A stretch of DNA of 64,000 nucleotides from Psychroserpens luteus (lineage in GTDB: Bacteria > Bacteroidota > Bacteroidia > Flavobacteriales > Flavobacteriaceae): positions 453,439-517,438 of the forward strand of contig NZ_JADILU010000004.1 in the NCBI RefSeq assembly GCF_015319355.1, given 5' to 3'. Below, piece by piece: positions 26,491 to 35,560 of this stretch. Numbering within the stretch: the stretch's first letter is position 1; each line of letters starts with the position of its first letter. The position numbers and the translations under genes were made by a program. The notes below the pieces were generated by a model that was given only the letters and a program-made list of their open reading frames with translations, did no database searches and had not been told where the DNA came from.

Positions 26491-26835
26491 ATGGAAGCAA
26501 TTCTAATCCCAATCACTTTTTTTATCGCATTGTTTGGTATGGTATACTTATACCTGTCAACAAGAAACAAAGAACGGTTAGCACTTATAGAAAAAGGTGC
26601 AGATGCCACAATTTTTATGAGAGGCAAAGGTCACACAGCTCCAATTTGGAAAGTCTTAATTCTTAATCTTGCCCTTTTATTAATGGGTATTGGATTGGGT
26701 ATTATTATTGGAGGCGTTTTGAGTGCAAATTTAAATGTAGATTCAGAAATAGCAATGCCAGGAAGTATTTTTCTATGTGCAGGTTTAGGACTCTTTCTAG
26801 GTTTTAATATGACCAAAAACCTAGACAAAGAATAA
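26491..26835 (+). CDS. DUF6249 domain membrane protein
   Basis: This 114-residue protein has three membrane helices (about 3-22, 50-75 and 88-106). It matches the DUF6249 pattern: a first helix, then RNKERLALIEKG, then two packed helices with small residues. Function unknown. In flavobacteria this family often lies beside sigma/anti-sigma genes, as here. A strong hairpin terminator follows. Confidence 0.75.
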   Translation: MEAILIPITFFIALFGMVYLYLSTRNKERLALIEKGADATIFMRGKGHTAPIWKVLILNLALLLMGIGLGIIIGGVLSANLNVDSEIAMPGSIFLCAGLGLFLGFNMTKNLDKE

Positions 26836-26854
26836 ACAAGATCTAATCAATCTT

Positions 26855-26902
26855 AAACCGTTATAATTTGATATTAATAGTCTCAAATTGTAGCGGTTTT
26901 TT
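26855..26902 (+). terminator. Terminator after the DUF6249 gene
   Basis: AACCGTTATAATTTGA pairs with TCAAATTGTAGCGGTT with small bulges and is followed by six T. It lies about 20 nt after the stop. Confidence 0.75.
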
Positions 26903-26954
26903 ATTTACATAAACTTAATTGTATCTTTAGTGCAAATGTAAAGTTTGCCCTAAA

Positions 26955-27941
26955 ATGAAGAATACAATTATCACAATCTACCTATGTCTCTTGCTTTTTG
27001 CGATTAATGTATCTGCTCAAACTAAAATCATAGATTCAGAAACCAAATATCCTGTATCCTATGCAACCATTTCTTTTGGAGATGGTCAAGGCTTATTTGC
27101 AGATGATGATGGTCTATTTATTTTTACCAAAAAGCTATACAAAGATGTAGATTCCCTATTTATTTCATCTCTTGGTTATAAAGATCTAGCCTTAGCAACC
27201 GCTAATTTACCTAAGGTTATAGAAATGCAGATAGATATTAATAAACTAGATGAAGTCATTATCACTGCTAAAATTGATAGAAAGTTTAAAAAGGAAACGA
27301 TAAAACCCTATTTAGACGATGACTATTATAAATGTTGGCTACCGACTGTAGAAAGTGAAATTGCTGTTTTTTTCCCTAACGGAAATGAGAAACTCAAAAA
27401 AATCACGTCTGTTTTATTTCCTATTACGCTTGAGTCAAGAGATTGGAAAAAGCGTAAACGTGCTAATGCAGACAAACGGAAATTCTCAACCCTATTTAAG
27501 GTTAAATTCTACAAAAATAATAATGGCCTTCCAGGAGATGTAATGACTTATAAAAACATCATATTTAGAGCTACAGAGAAAAATGGAGACGAGTTTGAGT
27601 TGGATGTTTCTGAATATGATTTATTTATTCCAGAAGATGGTTTTTTTGTCTCTCTGCAAGTTTTAGGCTATACAGATCATAATGGAAAACTATTACCTAA
27701 TAAAAAATACAAGGAAATTAAAGGCAAAAGCGGAATGGTAAAAATACCAACCAATTTTAGGCCATTGTTACCTTTTACAAATGAGATTAATTCATACAAC
27801 ACATATATTAAACGTGTTTTTATTAGTGGTAATAATTGGGTACAGTTTAAAAAAGGTAATGGTATAGAATCTAGTCTACTAAAAACCAACCTTAATAATT
27901 ATGGTGTTGGGATTAACTATAATGAATATAGGGATGAGTAA
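26955..27941 (+). CDS. Secreted protein with carboxypeptidase-like regulatory domain
   Basis: This 328-residue exported protein has a signal peptide (about 1-22, ending VSAQ). The next 75 residues match the carboxypeptidase-regulatory-like (CarboxypepD_reg) beta domain: a TKIIDSETKYPVSYATISF start and LFISSLGYKDL. The remaining 230 residues are unassigned, with no TonB-dependent receptor barrel, so it is not a SusC-type protein. A TATCTTTA box at 26922 may be its promoter. Confidence 0.75.
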   Translation: MKNTIITIYLCLLLFAINVSAQTKIIDSETKYPVSYATISFGDGQGLFADDDGLFIFTKKLYKDVDSLFISSLGYKDLALATANLPKVIEMQIDINKLDEVIITAKIDRKFKKETIKPYLDDDYYKCWLPTVESEIAVFFPNGNEKLKKITSVLFPITLESRDWKKRKRANADKRKFSTLFKVKFYKNNNGLPGDVMTYKNIIFRATEKNGDEFELDVSEYDLFIPEDGFFVSLQVLGYTDHNGKLLPNKKYKEIKGKSGMVKIPTNFRPLLPFTNEINSYNTYIKRVFISGNNWVQFKKGNGIESSLLKTNLNNYGVGINYNEYRDE

Positions 27942-27944
27942 TCT

Positions 27945-27974
27945 TTGCTTGTCTATTTAAGTTGTATATCTTTA
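27945..27974 (+). promoter_or_regulatory. Bacteroidota-type promoter of the small gene at 28070
   Basis: TTG (27945-27947), a 19-nt spacer and TATCTTTA (27967-27974) fit the -33/-7 pattern TTG-N19-TAnnTTTG with one mismatch. The 5' leader would be about 90 nt. Confidence 0.55.
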
Positions 27975-28069
27975 GTGTTTAGCAACTGGTTGTAAGTCAT
28001 CAAAATAATGATTTAAATATAATACAGACTAGTCTCAACTCTAATCTATTGCATTAATAAATAATTATT

Positions 28070-28294
28070 ATGAAATTAAACTTATTGTCTTGTGATGCTC
28101 AAAGACCAGATAGAAGAGCAATAGCCAAATGTATTGCAGAAATCTCATCTAACGTAGGGGAATCATTATCTAATGAACTCACAGAGATCCTCTTAGAAGG
28201 TGACGCTGTAGATATTGAAGTAGAAGATAAAAACTCAGGCTCAGCTTTAAGAGCTTTACGAAAATTAAGTATTGACTACGAAATTATAGAATGA
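28070..28294 (+). CDS. Small conserved-looking hypothetical protein
   Basis: This 74-residue acidic protein is not one I recognise. It reads as an alpha/beta domain: a start with MKLNLLSCDAQRPD, two helices, and a VDIEVEDK strand followed by a helix and a final strand. The ATG is well placed 96 nt after a good promoter pattern. There is no signal peptide. It is a single gene between a secreted protein and a DUF3703 gene. Confidence 0.6.
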   Translation: MKLNLLSCDAQRPDRRAIAKCIAEISSNVGESLSNELTEILLEGDAVDIEVEDKNSGSALRALRKLSIDYEIIE

Positions 28295-28380
28295 ACACAA
28301 TTGTTAGCAGGAATTTTATCTTAGCATAAAGACTTAATACAAATGGGTTTTATAGTATTAAGAGCACAAAATAAACTCAT

Positions 28381-28758
28381 ATGAAATTTCACACTTCACT
28401 TCCAAAAGGACTAAAACCATATTACAATACAGAATTAGAAAAATACCAAATTGAATACTCAAACCAAAATTTAAAAAGTGCTTGGCGCCATTTGGAAAGA
28501 GCTCACATCATTGGACAAAAATATCCTTACGCTCATACATTGGTACATTGGAAAATGTTACAGTTCGGGTTTAAAATTAAAAATGGAAAAGAAATCCTCG
28601 GACAAATACCACGTTTGATTTTTGGAGGCGTAAAATCATTTGTTGGCAAAATTCCAGTTGGAAATCCTGGAGGAGCTAATGTTGCTCCCTTAAAACCGTT
28701 TCCAATAGAAAAGGAACTGCAAGATATTTTTACAAAAGCTGGAGTGAGTTTCTGCTGA
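28381..28758 (+). CDS. DUF3703 family protein
   Basis: This 125-residue cytoplasmic protein shows the DUF3703 pattern: SAWRHLERAHIIGQ, HTLVHWKML, then EILGQIPRL and a late VGNPGGANV. Function unknown; in other bacteria members often lie near metal-resistance genes, which are not seen here. It is followed by a divergent cassette-like spacer. Confidence 0.8.
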   Translation: MKFHTSLPKGLKPYYNTELEKYQIEYSNQNLKSAWRHLERAHIIGQKYPYAHTLVHWKMLQFGFKIKNGKEILGQIPRLIFGGVKSFVGKIPVGNPGGANVAPLKPFPIEKELQDIFTKAGVSFC

Positions 28759-28784
28759 AAAAACATAAATATATTTACTATAAA

Positions 28785-28890
28785 TAGTTTCTTGTTCTCA
28801 CAACTTTCATAAATACTTATAATTTTTCTCTGGTTAGTTATCAATTTACTAACTTACTTTCATATCAAAGACGCGTAACTAACACCTAAC
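28785..28890 (+). repeat. Possible divergent cassette-type spacer (R5)
   Basis: It contains TGGTTAGTTATCAATTTACTA and CGCGTAACTAACACC, similar to the right half of R3, and leads directly to the ATG at 28893. GGTTAGTTA and TAACTAACA can pair as in R3. Similarity in the left half is poor, so membership is uncertain. Confidence 0.35.
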
Positions 28891-28892
28891 AA

Positions 28893-29816
28893 ATGAAAGT
28901 TCTTTTTAAAATCATATGCATCTCATTATTACTAATGTCTTGCTCTTCAAATGATGATAGTGAGTCTCTAACATATCCTTCATTTGGTTCTGAAATTGAA
29001 GTCACTATTAATGGTTTGTCATTTGATGCTATGGAACCATTTCTATCTCCTGATGAAAACTATCTATTCTTTAATAATTTAAATGATGGTATAAATACAA
29101 AACTTTATTATGCAACTAAGATTAATGATTCGACATTTAATTATGTTGGAGAATTAATGGGAACAAATCAAACCACATCACCACATTTAGACGCAGTTGC
29201 AGATATGGATATTAATGGGGATTTTTATTGGACATCAACAAGAAATTATCCTACCGAATTAAACAACCTATTTCACGGAACTTTTAACTCCGGAAATGTG
29301 AACACTATAGCAAGAGTGCAAGGTGATTTTAATATGAACACTCCTGGTTGGCTTGTTATGGATCACGGAATAAGTTTAGACGGAGAATTTCTATATTTCA
29401 ACAATGCAAGATTTGATGACACAAATTGTCAAGGTCCTTGCGAAACAACATTAGGAATTGCACAAAAAGTCAATGCTACAACATTTAGTACGCTTCCAAA
29501 TTCTTCTTCAATCTTACAGAACATTAATGATACAAATTATATTTATTATGCACCTTGTATAAGTAGCGATAATCTAGAATTATATTTCACAAGATATTTA
29601 AAAGGGCAAATTACTTCAAGTACAGCTTTTCAAATATGCGTTGCTGTTAGAAGTAATGCGTCTTCAAAGTTTTCAATACCAAAAGTTTTATTTTCGGAAA
29701 CTATTGCAAATTTAATTGAAGCTCCCACGCTTACTGTAGATAAAAGCATTATCTATTATCATCAAAAAACCACCAATTCTCATAAAATAGTCATGAGATA
29801 TAGAACTACTTTGTAA
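28893..29816 (+). CDS. Lipoprotein with WD40-like (PD40) propeller repeats
   Basis: This 307-residue protein has a lipoprotein signal with Cys near residue 17 (LLMSCSSN). The mature part has repeats of the TolB/PD40 type: PFLSPDENYLFFNN, ISLDGEFLYFNNARF, ISSDNLELYFTRY and LTVDKSIIYYHQ. This fits a beta-propeller of about five blades, exposed at a membrane surface. Function unknown. It is followed 10 nt later by a second small lipoprotein gene, so the two probably form an operon. Confidence 0.75.
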   Translation: MKVLFKIICISLLLMSCSSNDDSESLTYPSFGSEIEVTINGLSFDAMEPFLSPDENYLFFNNLNDGINTKLYYATKINDSTFNYVGELMGTNQTTSPHLDAVADMDINGDFYWTSTRNYPTELNNLFHGTFNSGNVNTIARVQGDFNMNTPGWLVMDHGISLDGEFLYFNNARFDDTNCQGPCETTLGIAQKVNATTFSTLPNSSSILQNINDTNYIYYAPCISSDNLELYFTRYLKGQITSSTAFQICVAVRSNASSKFSIPKVLFSETIANLIEAPTLTVDKSIIYYHQKTTNSHKIVMRYRTTL

Positions 29817-29826
29817 AACAGATGAC

Positions 29827-30306
29827 ATGAAAAAAGTAAATATATTATTGTTGTCTTTAGTGGCTTTATGCAGTTGTAGTTCTTACGAAGAACAACATAT
29901 TAGTGAATTTAATATTAATAAAAACGCACTAAGCAACGGAGAATTAGTTGAAATCATATACGCTCCAACGTCTCCAGATTTAAATACTAATCTTGAATAT
30001 TATATTAAAGCCCTTGTGGTTTCAAAAAAAACGAATGACACTGTGAATGTCTTGATAACCTCTATAAATGACTTCGCACAAGATGGGAATTTGAGACACT
30101 TTATTTCATACGATTCAGATGAATATAAAGTATTTCAGAATGTATTATTTTCACAAATAAAAGGAGTTGAGTTAAATGAAACTCATGTAAGTGATTTTGA
30201 ACCCAAAAAAATAGAAAAAGTAATATTGAATAAAAAATATCAAAATATTGAAAACAACGACTATCCCATAACAATTGGTTCTTTTGGACATGTCATAGAA
30301 CATTAA
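29827..30306 (+). CDS. Hypothetical lipoprotein
   Basis: This 159-residue protein has a lipoprotein signal (LVALCSCSSY, Cys near residue 16 or 18). The mature part is beta-rich and I cannot assign it to a family. It is probably cotranscribed with the propeller lipoprotein upstream. The spacer behind it contains GGTTGCCAACC and CACACA, like the ends of the cassette-type spacers near the left edge. Confidence 0.6.
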   Translation: MKKVNILLLSLVALCSCSSYEEQHISEFNINKNALSNGELVEIIYAPTSPDLNTNLEYYIKALVVSKKTNDTVNVLITSINDFAQDGNLRHFISYDSDEYKVFQNVLFSQIKGVELNETHVSDFEPKKIEKVILNKKYQNIENNDYPITIGSFGHVIEH

Positions 30307-30422
30307 TAAAAGGGTTGCCAACCACACACAGCCCAGAATTTTGGATTCATGTTGGATTGTGTTTATTTTTAGAACAATTATTTAAATAATTAATTTTAGA
30401 GAATTCTACTATAAAATAATAT

Positions 30423-30460
30423 ATTGGGTTTGAATATATTTACGAATATCCAAACCCAAT
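30423..30460 (-). terminator. Hairpin after the DUF4349 gene
   Basis: ATTGGGTTTG (30423-30432) and CAAACCCAAT (30451-30460) are perfectly complementary and lie between two convergent genes. The T run on the minus side is weak, so it may act mainly as an mRNA 3' end. Confidence 0.5.
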
Positions 30461-30469
30461 TAAAAATCT

Positions 30470-31345
30470 CTAAGCAGTTTTTCTTTTTCTTAATCTTTTT
30501 CTAATTAATAAAAACACGACAACACTAATAATAACCAAAGGCCATAAATACATGAGTCCAATAACAAAAACTTCAATAGCACTCCAACCAAAGCTTAGTC
30601 CCTCTTTACTTTTAGATAAAAATGTTTTGGAATAGCTTTCTGGTTCTTCTGTGTATGCAACAGTTTCATACAAATCAATTTGAATTGTACTGTATGACAC
30701 CTTATTTGACAAGTATTTTAATCGTCCTTGTGCAGATTCTATTTCTTCTTGAATAACACGTAGTTTCTCTTCTGTTGCCAATATATCTTCAACTGTTTTG
30801 GCATTTCTACGCAAGATGGTTTCATATCTAGATTTAACTTCTAACTTGGTGTTTAATCGGGTTTGAATATCCACATATTCTTCAGTAACATCTTTAGTTG
30901 TTATGTTTTCGTATTCTACAAAATCAACGATGTAGCCAATAGAATCCATCATAGAATCAAAATGTTGTTGCGGAATTTTAATCGTAAACCGATTCTCTTT
31001 TTTATATAAATCGTTGGTGTATCTAAGATCTGAAATGTAAGCGTCATACCTTGCTGCAATCTTTTTAATGTTTCGAGTGGCTAACTTTACATTGTCAACT
31101 TTGTATCTCGCTGTAGCAGATTTAATGATTTTTAAATGCTTCGGAATCTCATTGTCTCCAATATCAGATTTTAGAGCTGTATCATCATTTTTGATTACAG
31201 ACTCATAATCCTCGTTGATATCTGTGCTTGCCACTTCTATGCTTTCTTTGTAGTTCATTCTATTCTGTTGACATCCTATAAAAGAGAAGATCACAGTGAA
31301 AATGATTAGGAATTTAATTCTTGATTTGTCTAACATTACATTCAT
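30470..31345 (-). CDS. DUF4349 domain lipoprotein
   Basis: This 291-residue protein has a signal with Cys near residue 25 (FSFIGCQQN). The DUF4349 region (about 70-270) includes KSATARYKVDN, the RFTIKIPQQHFD segment and a coiled coil (about 170-205, TVEDILATEEKLRVIQEE). A C-terminal membrane helix (about 255-280) ends in a basic tail. Envelope protein of unknown role. The start could equally be Met4. Confidence 0.8.
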   Translation of the reverse strand: MNVMLDKSRIKFLIIFTVIFSFIGCQQNRMNYKESIEVASTDINEDYESVIKNDDTALKSDIGDNEIPKHLKIIKSATARYKVDNVKLATRNIKKIAARYDAYISDLRYTNDLYKKENRFTIKIPQQHFDSMMDSIGYIVDFVEYENITTKDVTEEYVDIQTRLNTKLEVKSRYETILRRNAKTVEDILATEEKLRVIQEEIESAQGRLKYLSNKVSYSTIQIDLYETVAYTEEPESYSKTFLSKSKEGLSFGWSAIEVFVIGLMYLWPLVIISVVVFLLIRKRLRKRKTA

Positions 31346-31537
31346 AATTTTATATTTTTAATGATTATGAAACAAATCTAAAGTGTGAATACAGTTTAGG
31401 CTTGTAAAGGACTTGTAAACCCGTTGTAAACTGTTTTGCAATTCTCAAATTATTAAAAATCAAACAATTACATTAAACTGAATTCGGAAGAAACATATCA
31501 ATTTCAACAACTTAAAAGTGCTGTAATTTCCAAATTC

Positions 31538-32362
31538 TTGGAAAACCATAGCGCTCCTTCAGATGTTAAGGATTGGAATGGTGATACTATTGTCATGTTT
31601 CAGGAAGATTTATTTCAAGAAGTAAAAGGTAAAGTCAGTGAAAAATGGTTTTACACCTATTTTAAAAACGAGAGTTCAAAATTACCTCGAGTAGATATGC
31701 TCAATTTGTTGAGTAGTTATGTTGGGTTTGAAAATTGGCATGCGTTTAAAGCTTCTCACATTTCCGAAGAAAAAAAATCAAATTCAGTAAAAAAATTAAG
31801 TTGGTTAATCATTTTTATACCAATAACCATTGTATTTATGGTGACAATGAATTCTAAAAATGAATTTAAATTTTGTTTTAATGATGACTTAAACTCGACT
31901 ATTGTCAATCAAATAGATATAAAAGTATTACAAGACGATCAATCTCCTTTATACTTTAAAACCGATAGTTTGGGCTGCTTTAATTATGAGACCAAAAGTG
32001 ACAAAATCACATTTGTAGTATACTCTCCTTATTATAAAACTGATACGATTGTGAGATCTATCGATAAAAATGAACATCAATCCATAAAACTTCAAAGTGA
32101 TGATTATGCGTTGGTTTTGAAATATTATACCAGCGGAAATGTAAAAGACTGGAAAAAGCACAAGCATAAATTACAACAGTTAATACATAATGATGCTCAA
32201 ATTTATAGATTTTATGAAGATAATATAGGTGTTGAAATTTACACTAAGGAAGATTTCGTAAGGCTGTTGACTATTCCGACAAAAACGCTTAAAAAAATTA
32301 AGGTTTTAGATAAAAGCTATGAAAACAATCAAATCAAAACCTTAAAATTCACAGTGAAATGA
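31538..32362 (+). CDS. Hypothetical single-pass membrane protein
   Basis: This protein is 274 residues from a TTG at 31538, but the frame is open 27 codons further upstream, and the coding character (NSEETYQFQQLKSAVISKF) continues without a break. An ATT at 31472 sits where an ATG would be expected. The N-terminal domain (to about residue 85) resembles a family with WFYTYFKN and DMLNLLSSYVGF. One membrane helix lies at about 90-108. The rest looks beta-rich. It overlaps the next gene by four bases. The true start is uncertain. Confidence 0.6.
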   Translation: MENHSAPSDVKDWNGDTIVMFQEDLFQEVKGKVSEKWFYTYFKNESSKLPRVDMLNLLSSYVGFENWHAFKASHISEEKKSNSVKKLSWLIIFIPITIVFMVTMNSKNEFKFCFNDDLNSTIVNQIDIKVLQDDQSPLYFKTDSLGCFNYETKSDKITFVVYSPYYKTDTIVRSIDKNEHQSIKLQSDDYALVLKYYTSGNVKDWKKHKHKLQQLIHNDAQIYRFYEDNIGVEIYTKEDFVRLLTIPTKTLKKIKVLDKSYENNQIKTLKFTVK

Positions 32363-32853
32363 AAAAGACACTATACATATTACTCCTTTTTTCTTTTATG
32401 ACTTGTAAGAACAATGAGGCTATGAAAATGGAGAGTACAGATATGGAAGTGATGTCTGTAAAAGACGAAAATGACTTTGATAGAGTAATGCTTTCTTCGG
32501 AAGCTATAAGCATCAAAAAACTGGAAGAGTATATGAATCTAATCCAACTCAAACAAGAACATCCAGAGTTTGAAGATGATATTATTTTACAGCTTCGAAA
32601 TTTCACCTTAGACAGTTTAGCAGCTTTAAACTACCCTAAAGGATTCACAATATCTGATGTCAAAATAAAAGGAAAGCCTAGACCGTTAACAAATACTCAA
32701 GAGTTGTTAAGTTTAAAATTCACAGTAATATCACCATCAAAAACTTTTAAAGATTCGATTGGTGTGATGATTAAAAGCGAACCCATTGAGCTAGATGGTA
32801 AAACACAAATATCGAGAGAAATTTTGTTTTTATCACTTTCAGGAAAACCATAA
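32359..32853 (+). CDS. Hypothetical lipoprotein
   Basis: This 164-residue protein has a short signal and Cys16 (FSFMTCKNN). No family is recognised. Its ATG overlaps the stop of the membrane-protein gene upstream (ATGA), and the next gene starts 5 nt downstream, so three genes form one operon. The middle part is rich in Glu and Leu and probably helical. Confidence 0.6.
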   Translation: MKKTLYILLLFSFMTCKNNEAMKMESTDMEVMSVKDENDFDRVMLSSEAISIKKLEEYMNLIQLKQEHPEFEDDIILQLRNFTLDSLAALNYPKGFTISDVKIKGKPRPLTNTQELLSLKFTVISPSKTFKDSIGVMIKSEPIELDGKTQISREILFLSLSGKP

Positions 32854-32858
32854 CAATT

Positions 32859-33791
32859 ATGAAAACACATGTACAATTTTTATTGAGTTTAATAGTATCA
32901 CTAATGGTATTTGGGTGTTTTGCTCAAAGCTCGTTAGAAGTATATGAACAAAAAAAAGAAGCCTTTACTGAGACTATTCTAAAGCATAAATGGAGTGAAC
33001 CCAATAAAATTAAAAGTATAGTTGAACCAGTAATCGTAATGCGTACTGGTAGAAACCAAAAAATAGGCGCATCAAAGTTTGGTGGTACTCCAGACTTACC
33101 AGAAGGTACAGAGTGGCCAAAATCTGAAGGACATTCAATGGTGTTTTTTGCACAACTGAATTTAAATGACATTGCCAATTTTGATCAAGAAAACTTACTG
33201 CCAAAAACAGGCTTTTTATACTTCTTTAGTTATTTTGAAGCTCCTGAAGGTGACTATGGAGCAGAATATGAGTATAAAAAAGAGAACGCAGATTACAAGG
33301 TTCTGTATTTAGACAAACCTTTGATCGATTTAAAGGCAACCAAATTCCCAAAAGATTTAGTTAAGGTATACCAGTTTAAGCCAAGTCCAATAGACTTTGA
33401 GTTGATATTTCAAATTCCGCCAACCATAGAATGTTCAGCTTATGACGTAGCAGATTTAAATTCGGATGATGCTGCTATTTACGATCAACTTATAAGTGAT
33501 TATGATAATTATGAATGTGAAGAACAAATGATTTTAGGAACACCTTGCCCAATGCAATATGGAGCCGACTTTGATTGGGCACTTTCCTATTTAGATATTA
33601 CTGATTTTCAAGATCCAATACAACGAGAAAAAGTAGAAAACATAAGACCAGAGTTTATCAATTTATTCTCATTTCCTATGTATGATATATTTGAAAAAAT
33701 AGGCTATTCAAATTGTTATTTCGGAATCACAAAAGAAGATTTAAAAAATAAGGACTTTGATAAAACTGTTTTTATCATGCAAGGCACATAG
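32859..33791 (+). CDS. DUF1963 (YwqG-like) protein with signal peptide
   Basis: This 310-residue protein has a signal peptide (about 1-23, ending CFAQ). The DUF1963 fold shows SKFGGTPDLPEGTEWPK, MVFFAQLNL and TGFLYFFSYFE. Members are known structurally, but their biochemical function is not. The export signal is notable, because YwqG-type proteins are usually cytoplasmic. Last gene of the three-gene operon; its stop lies 3 nt from the convergent SDR gene. Confidence 0.8.
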   Translation: MKTHVQFLLSLIVSLMVFGCFAQSSLEVYEQKKEAFTETILKHKWSEPNKIKSIVEPVIVMRTGRNQKIGASKFGGTPDLPEGTEWPKSEGHSMVFFAQLNLNDIANFDQENLLPKTGFLYFFSYFEAPEGDYGAEYEYKKENADYKVLYLDKPLIDLKATKFPKDLVKVYQFKPSPIDFELIFQIPPTIECSAYDVADLNSDDAAIYDQLISDYDNYECEEQMILGTPCPMQYGADFDWALSYLDITDFQDPIQREKVENIRPEFINLFSFPMYDIFEKIGYSNCYFGITKEDLKNKDFDKTVFIMQGT

Positions 33792-33794
33792 AGT

Positions 33795-34481
33795 TTAAGG
33801 CGTAGAATTAGAAACCTGCAAAACCTTACCATTATAAAACTTATTTCCATTTAGAGAAAACTCGTTGATATAAGTTGCCATTTCCAAAGCAGTTGTTGGT
33901 GCTTGATAATCTGGGAATGCTTCTTTAAGCATTTCGGTTTGCACTGCTCCTAAGGCTAACACGTTAAATTGTGGTCCTGTTTCTTTATATTCTTCTGCAA
34001 GTAACTCTGTGAGCGTGATTACTGCTCCTTTACTAGAACTGTAAGCTGCTAATCCAGGAAATTTCATACTACCTTGGATTCCACCCATTGAACTTATAGT
34101 AATGACATGTCCATCACTTTTCATAAAAGGCAATACAACTCTTGTCATTTCTGCAACACCAAACACATTGGTTTCATATACTTTAGAAAAGTCTTTAAAT
34201 GACGTTTCTGCAAATGGTTTGTTGAGCAACATACCTGCATTATTGATTAGAATATCAACATGCTTCCATTCGTCTTGAATAAATGTCTCTACTTTTTTAT
34301 AATCCTCTTCTTGGCATAAGTCAAATGCAAAAGATGAAATATTATCAAACTGAAGATTATTAACTGGCTGCGCATTTCTAGATAATGCCAATACATTATG
34401 ACCTTGATTAGCGAATAAATGTACTAACTCAAAACCAATACCACGACTTGTTCCTGTGATGATTATATTTTTACTCTTCAT
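33795..34481 (-). CDS. SDR family oxidoreductase
   Basis: This 228-residue classical short-chain dehydrogenase/reductase uses NAD(P)H. The Rossmann motif is TGTSRGIG near residues 10-17, with NNAG in the middle. The catalytic set is Ser (ISSMGG) and Tyr-x-x-x-Lys in AAYSSSKGA. The substrate is unknown. Its start overlaps the end of the M28 peptidase gene by 11 nt, so the two are cotranscribed. Confidence 0.9.
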   Translation of the reverse strand: MKSKNIIITGTSRGIGFELVHLFANQGHNVLALSRNAQPVNNLQFDNISSFAFDLCQEEDYKKVETFIQDEWKHVDILINNAGMLLNKPFAETSFKDFSKVYETNVFGVAEMTRVVLPFMKSDGHVITISSMGGIQGSMKFPGLAAYSSSKGAVITLTELLAEEYKETGPQFNVLALGAVQTEMLKEAFPDYQAPTTALEMATYINEFSLNGNKFYNGKVLQVSNSTP

Positions 34482-35448
34482 TTAAAACAACTTCTTTAGT
34501 AGGTGCATTCATCATGCCTTCTAAAGCAGGAATCATTGTATTCATAAAATTTGCCATATGAACATAATCCATTTGTTCTGCTTCATCATCTACATGGTGA
34601 TAATAATCAAAATTCGTGAAATCAAATGTAGATATAGCATGTGCTGGAATCTCTAATTCTTTATAAAACGGAAAATTATCTGATCTAAAGAAGAGATTCA
34701 TTTCTTGTGCCTTCGGAAAAAAGCCAACTACTTCCTCACCAGCATATTGATTTAAAATTGGTGCAAAATTAGAACGATTGTATCCACTCATATAAGCAAA
34801 AGGTTTTCCTTCTCTTGGTACTCCAATCATTTCAAAGTTAATCATCGTATAAACGTTAACATCTTCTTTCTTTAATCTTTCAGCTAAATGACCAGAACCT
34901 TTAAGTCCCATTTCTTCCGCAGAATATAAAGTGATTAGAATACTACGTTTATTCGTTTTAGTCTTAGCAAAATAACGTCCAAACTCCATTGCAGCAATAG
35001 TACCAGAAGCATCGTCATTGGCTCCATTAGCTATAGTATCACCATCAACTTCTTTGCCTTGACCAATATGGTCATAATGTCCTCCAAGAATGATATACTC
35101 GTTTTTAAGTTTTGGATCATTGCCTTCAATAACACCAACAATATTAAATCCTTTAATTGGTGTAGGATTTGCTGCTCTTTGATTTACAAATTCGAAGTCA
35201 TCTCTATACGTTTCAAAATAAGGTTTGATCCCATTTTCTTTTAAATAATTTTCAATATAAACAGCAGCTTTCTCAATACCTGGAGTTCCTGTTGCTCTTC
35301 CATTTAACTCATCTGAAGCTAAGAACTCCATACTCTTTTGGATTGAACTTTGAGTTATAGTAATTGGCTCTCCATCTTTAACATTTGGTTTAGTTCCACA
35401 AGAGATTAATAGTAATGCGATTGCAAATATTGAAATTATATTTTTCAT
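34471..35448 (-). CDS. M28 family metallopeptidase (lipoprotein)
   Basis: This 325-residue zinc aminopeptidase-type enzyme is probably anchored outside the inner membrane. The lipoprotein signal has LLISCGT. The two-metal site is visible: GGHYDHIG (His and Asp), NGANDDASG (bridging Asp), SAEEMGLKGS (catalytic Glu and ligand Glu) and a late YYHHVDDE. It probably cleaves N-terminal residues from peptides. It is followed by the overlapping SDR gene. Confidence 0.92.
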   Translation of the reverse strand: MKNIISIFAIALLLISCGTKPNVKDGEPITITQSSIQKSMEFLASDELNGRATGTPGIEKAAVYIENYLKENGIKPYFETYRDDFEFVNQRAANPTPIKGFNIVGVIEGNDPKLKNEYIILGGHYDHIGQGKEVDGDTIANGANDDASGTIAAMEFGRYFAKTKTNKRSILITLYSAEEMGLKGSGHLAERLKKEDVNVYTMINFEMIGVPREGKPFAYMSGYNRSNFAPILNQYAGEEVVGFFPKAQEMNLFFRSDNFPFYKELEIPAHAISTFDFTNFDYYHHVDDEAEQMDYVHMANFMNTMIPALEGMMNAPTKEVVLNEE

Positions 35449-35472
35449 TTAAGATTTATTTGAGTTTAAAGA

Positions 35473-35511
35473 TAAAAAAATCCTGACTTGAAATATTATC
35501 AAATCAGGATT
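35473..35511 (-). terminator. Terminator after the PDH operon
   Basis: AATCCTGA (35479-35486) and TCAGGATT (35504-35511) form the stem. Read on the minus strand, it is followed by a run of seven T (35473-35479). It lies about 50 nt after the pdhC stop. Confidence 0.75.
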
Positions 35512-35560
35512 ATATTATAATAGATTCCGTATAAAATACAGAATGAATACTATTTAGAAT

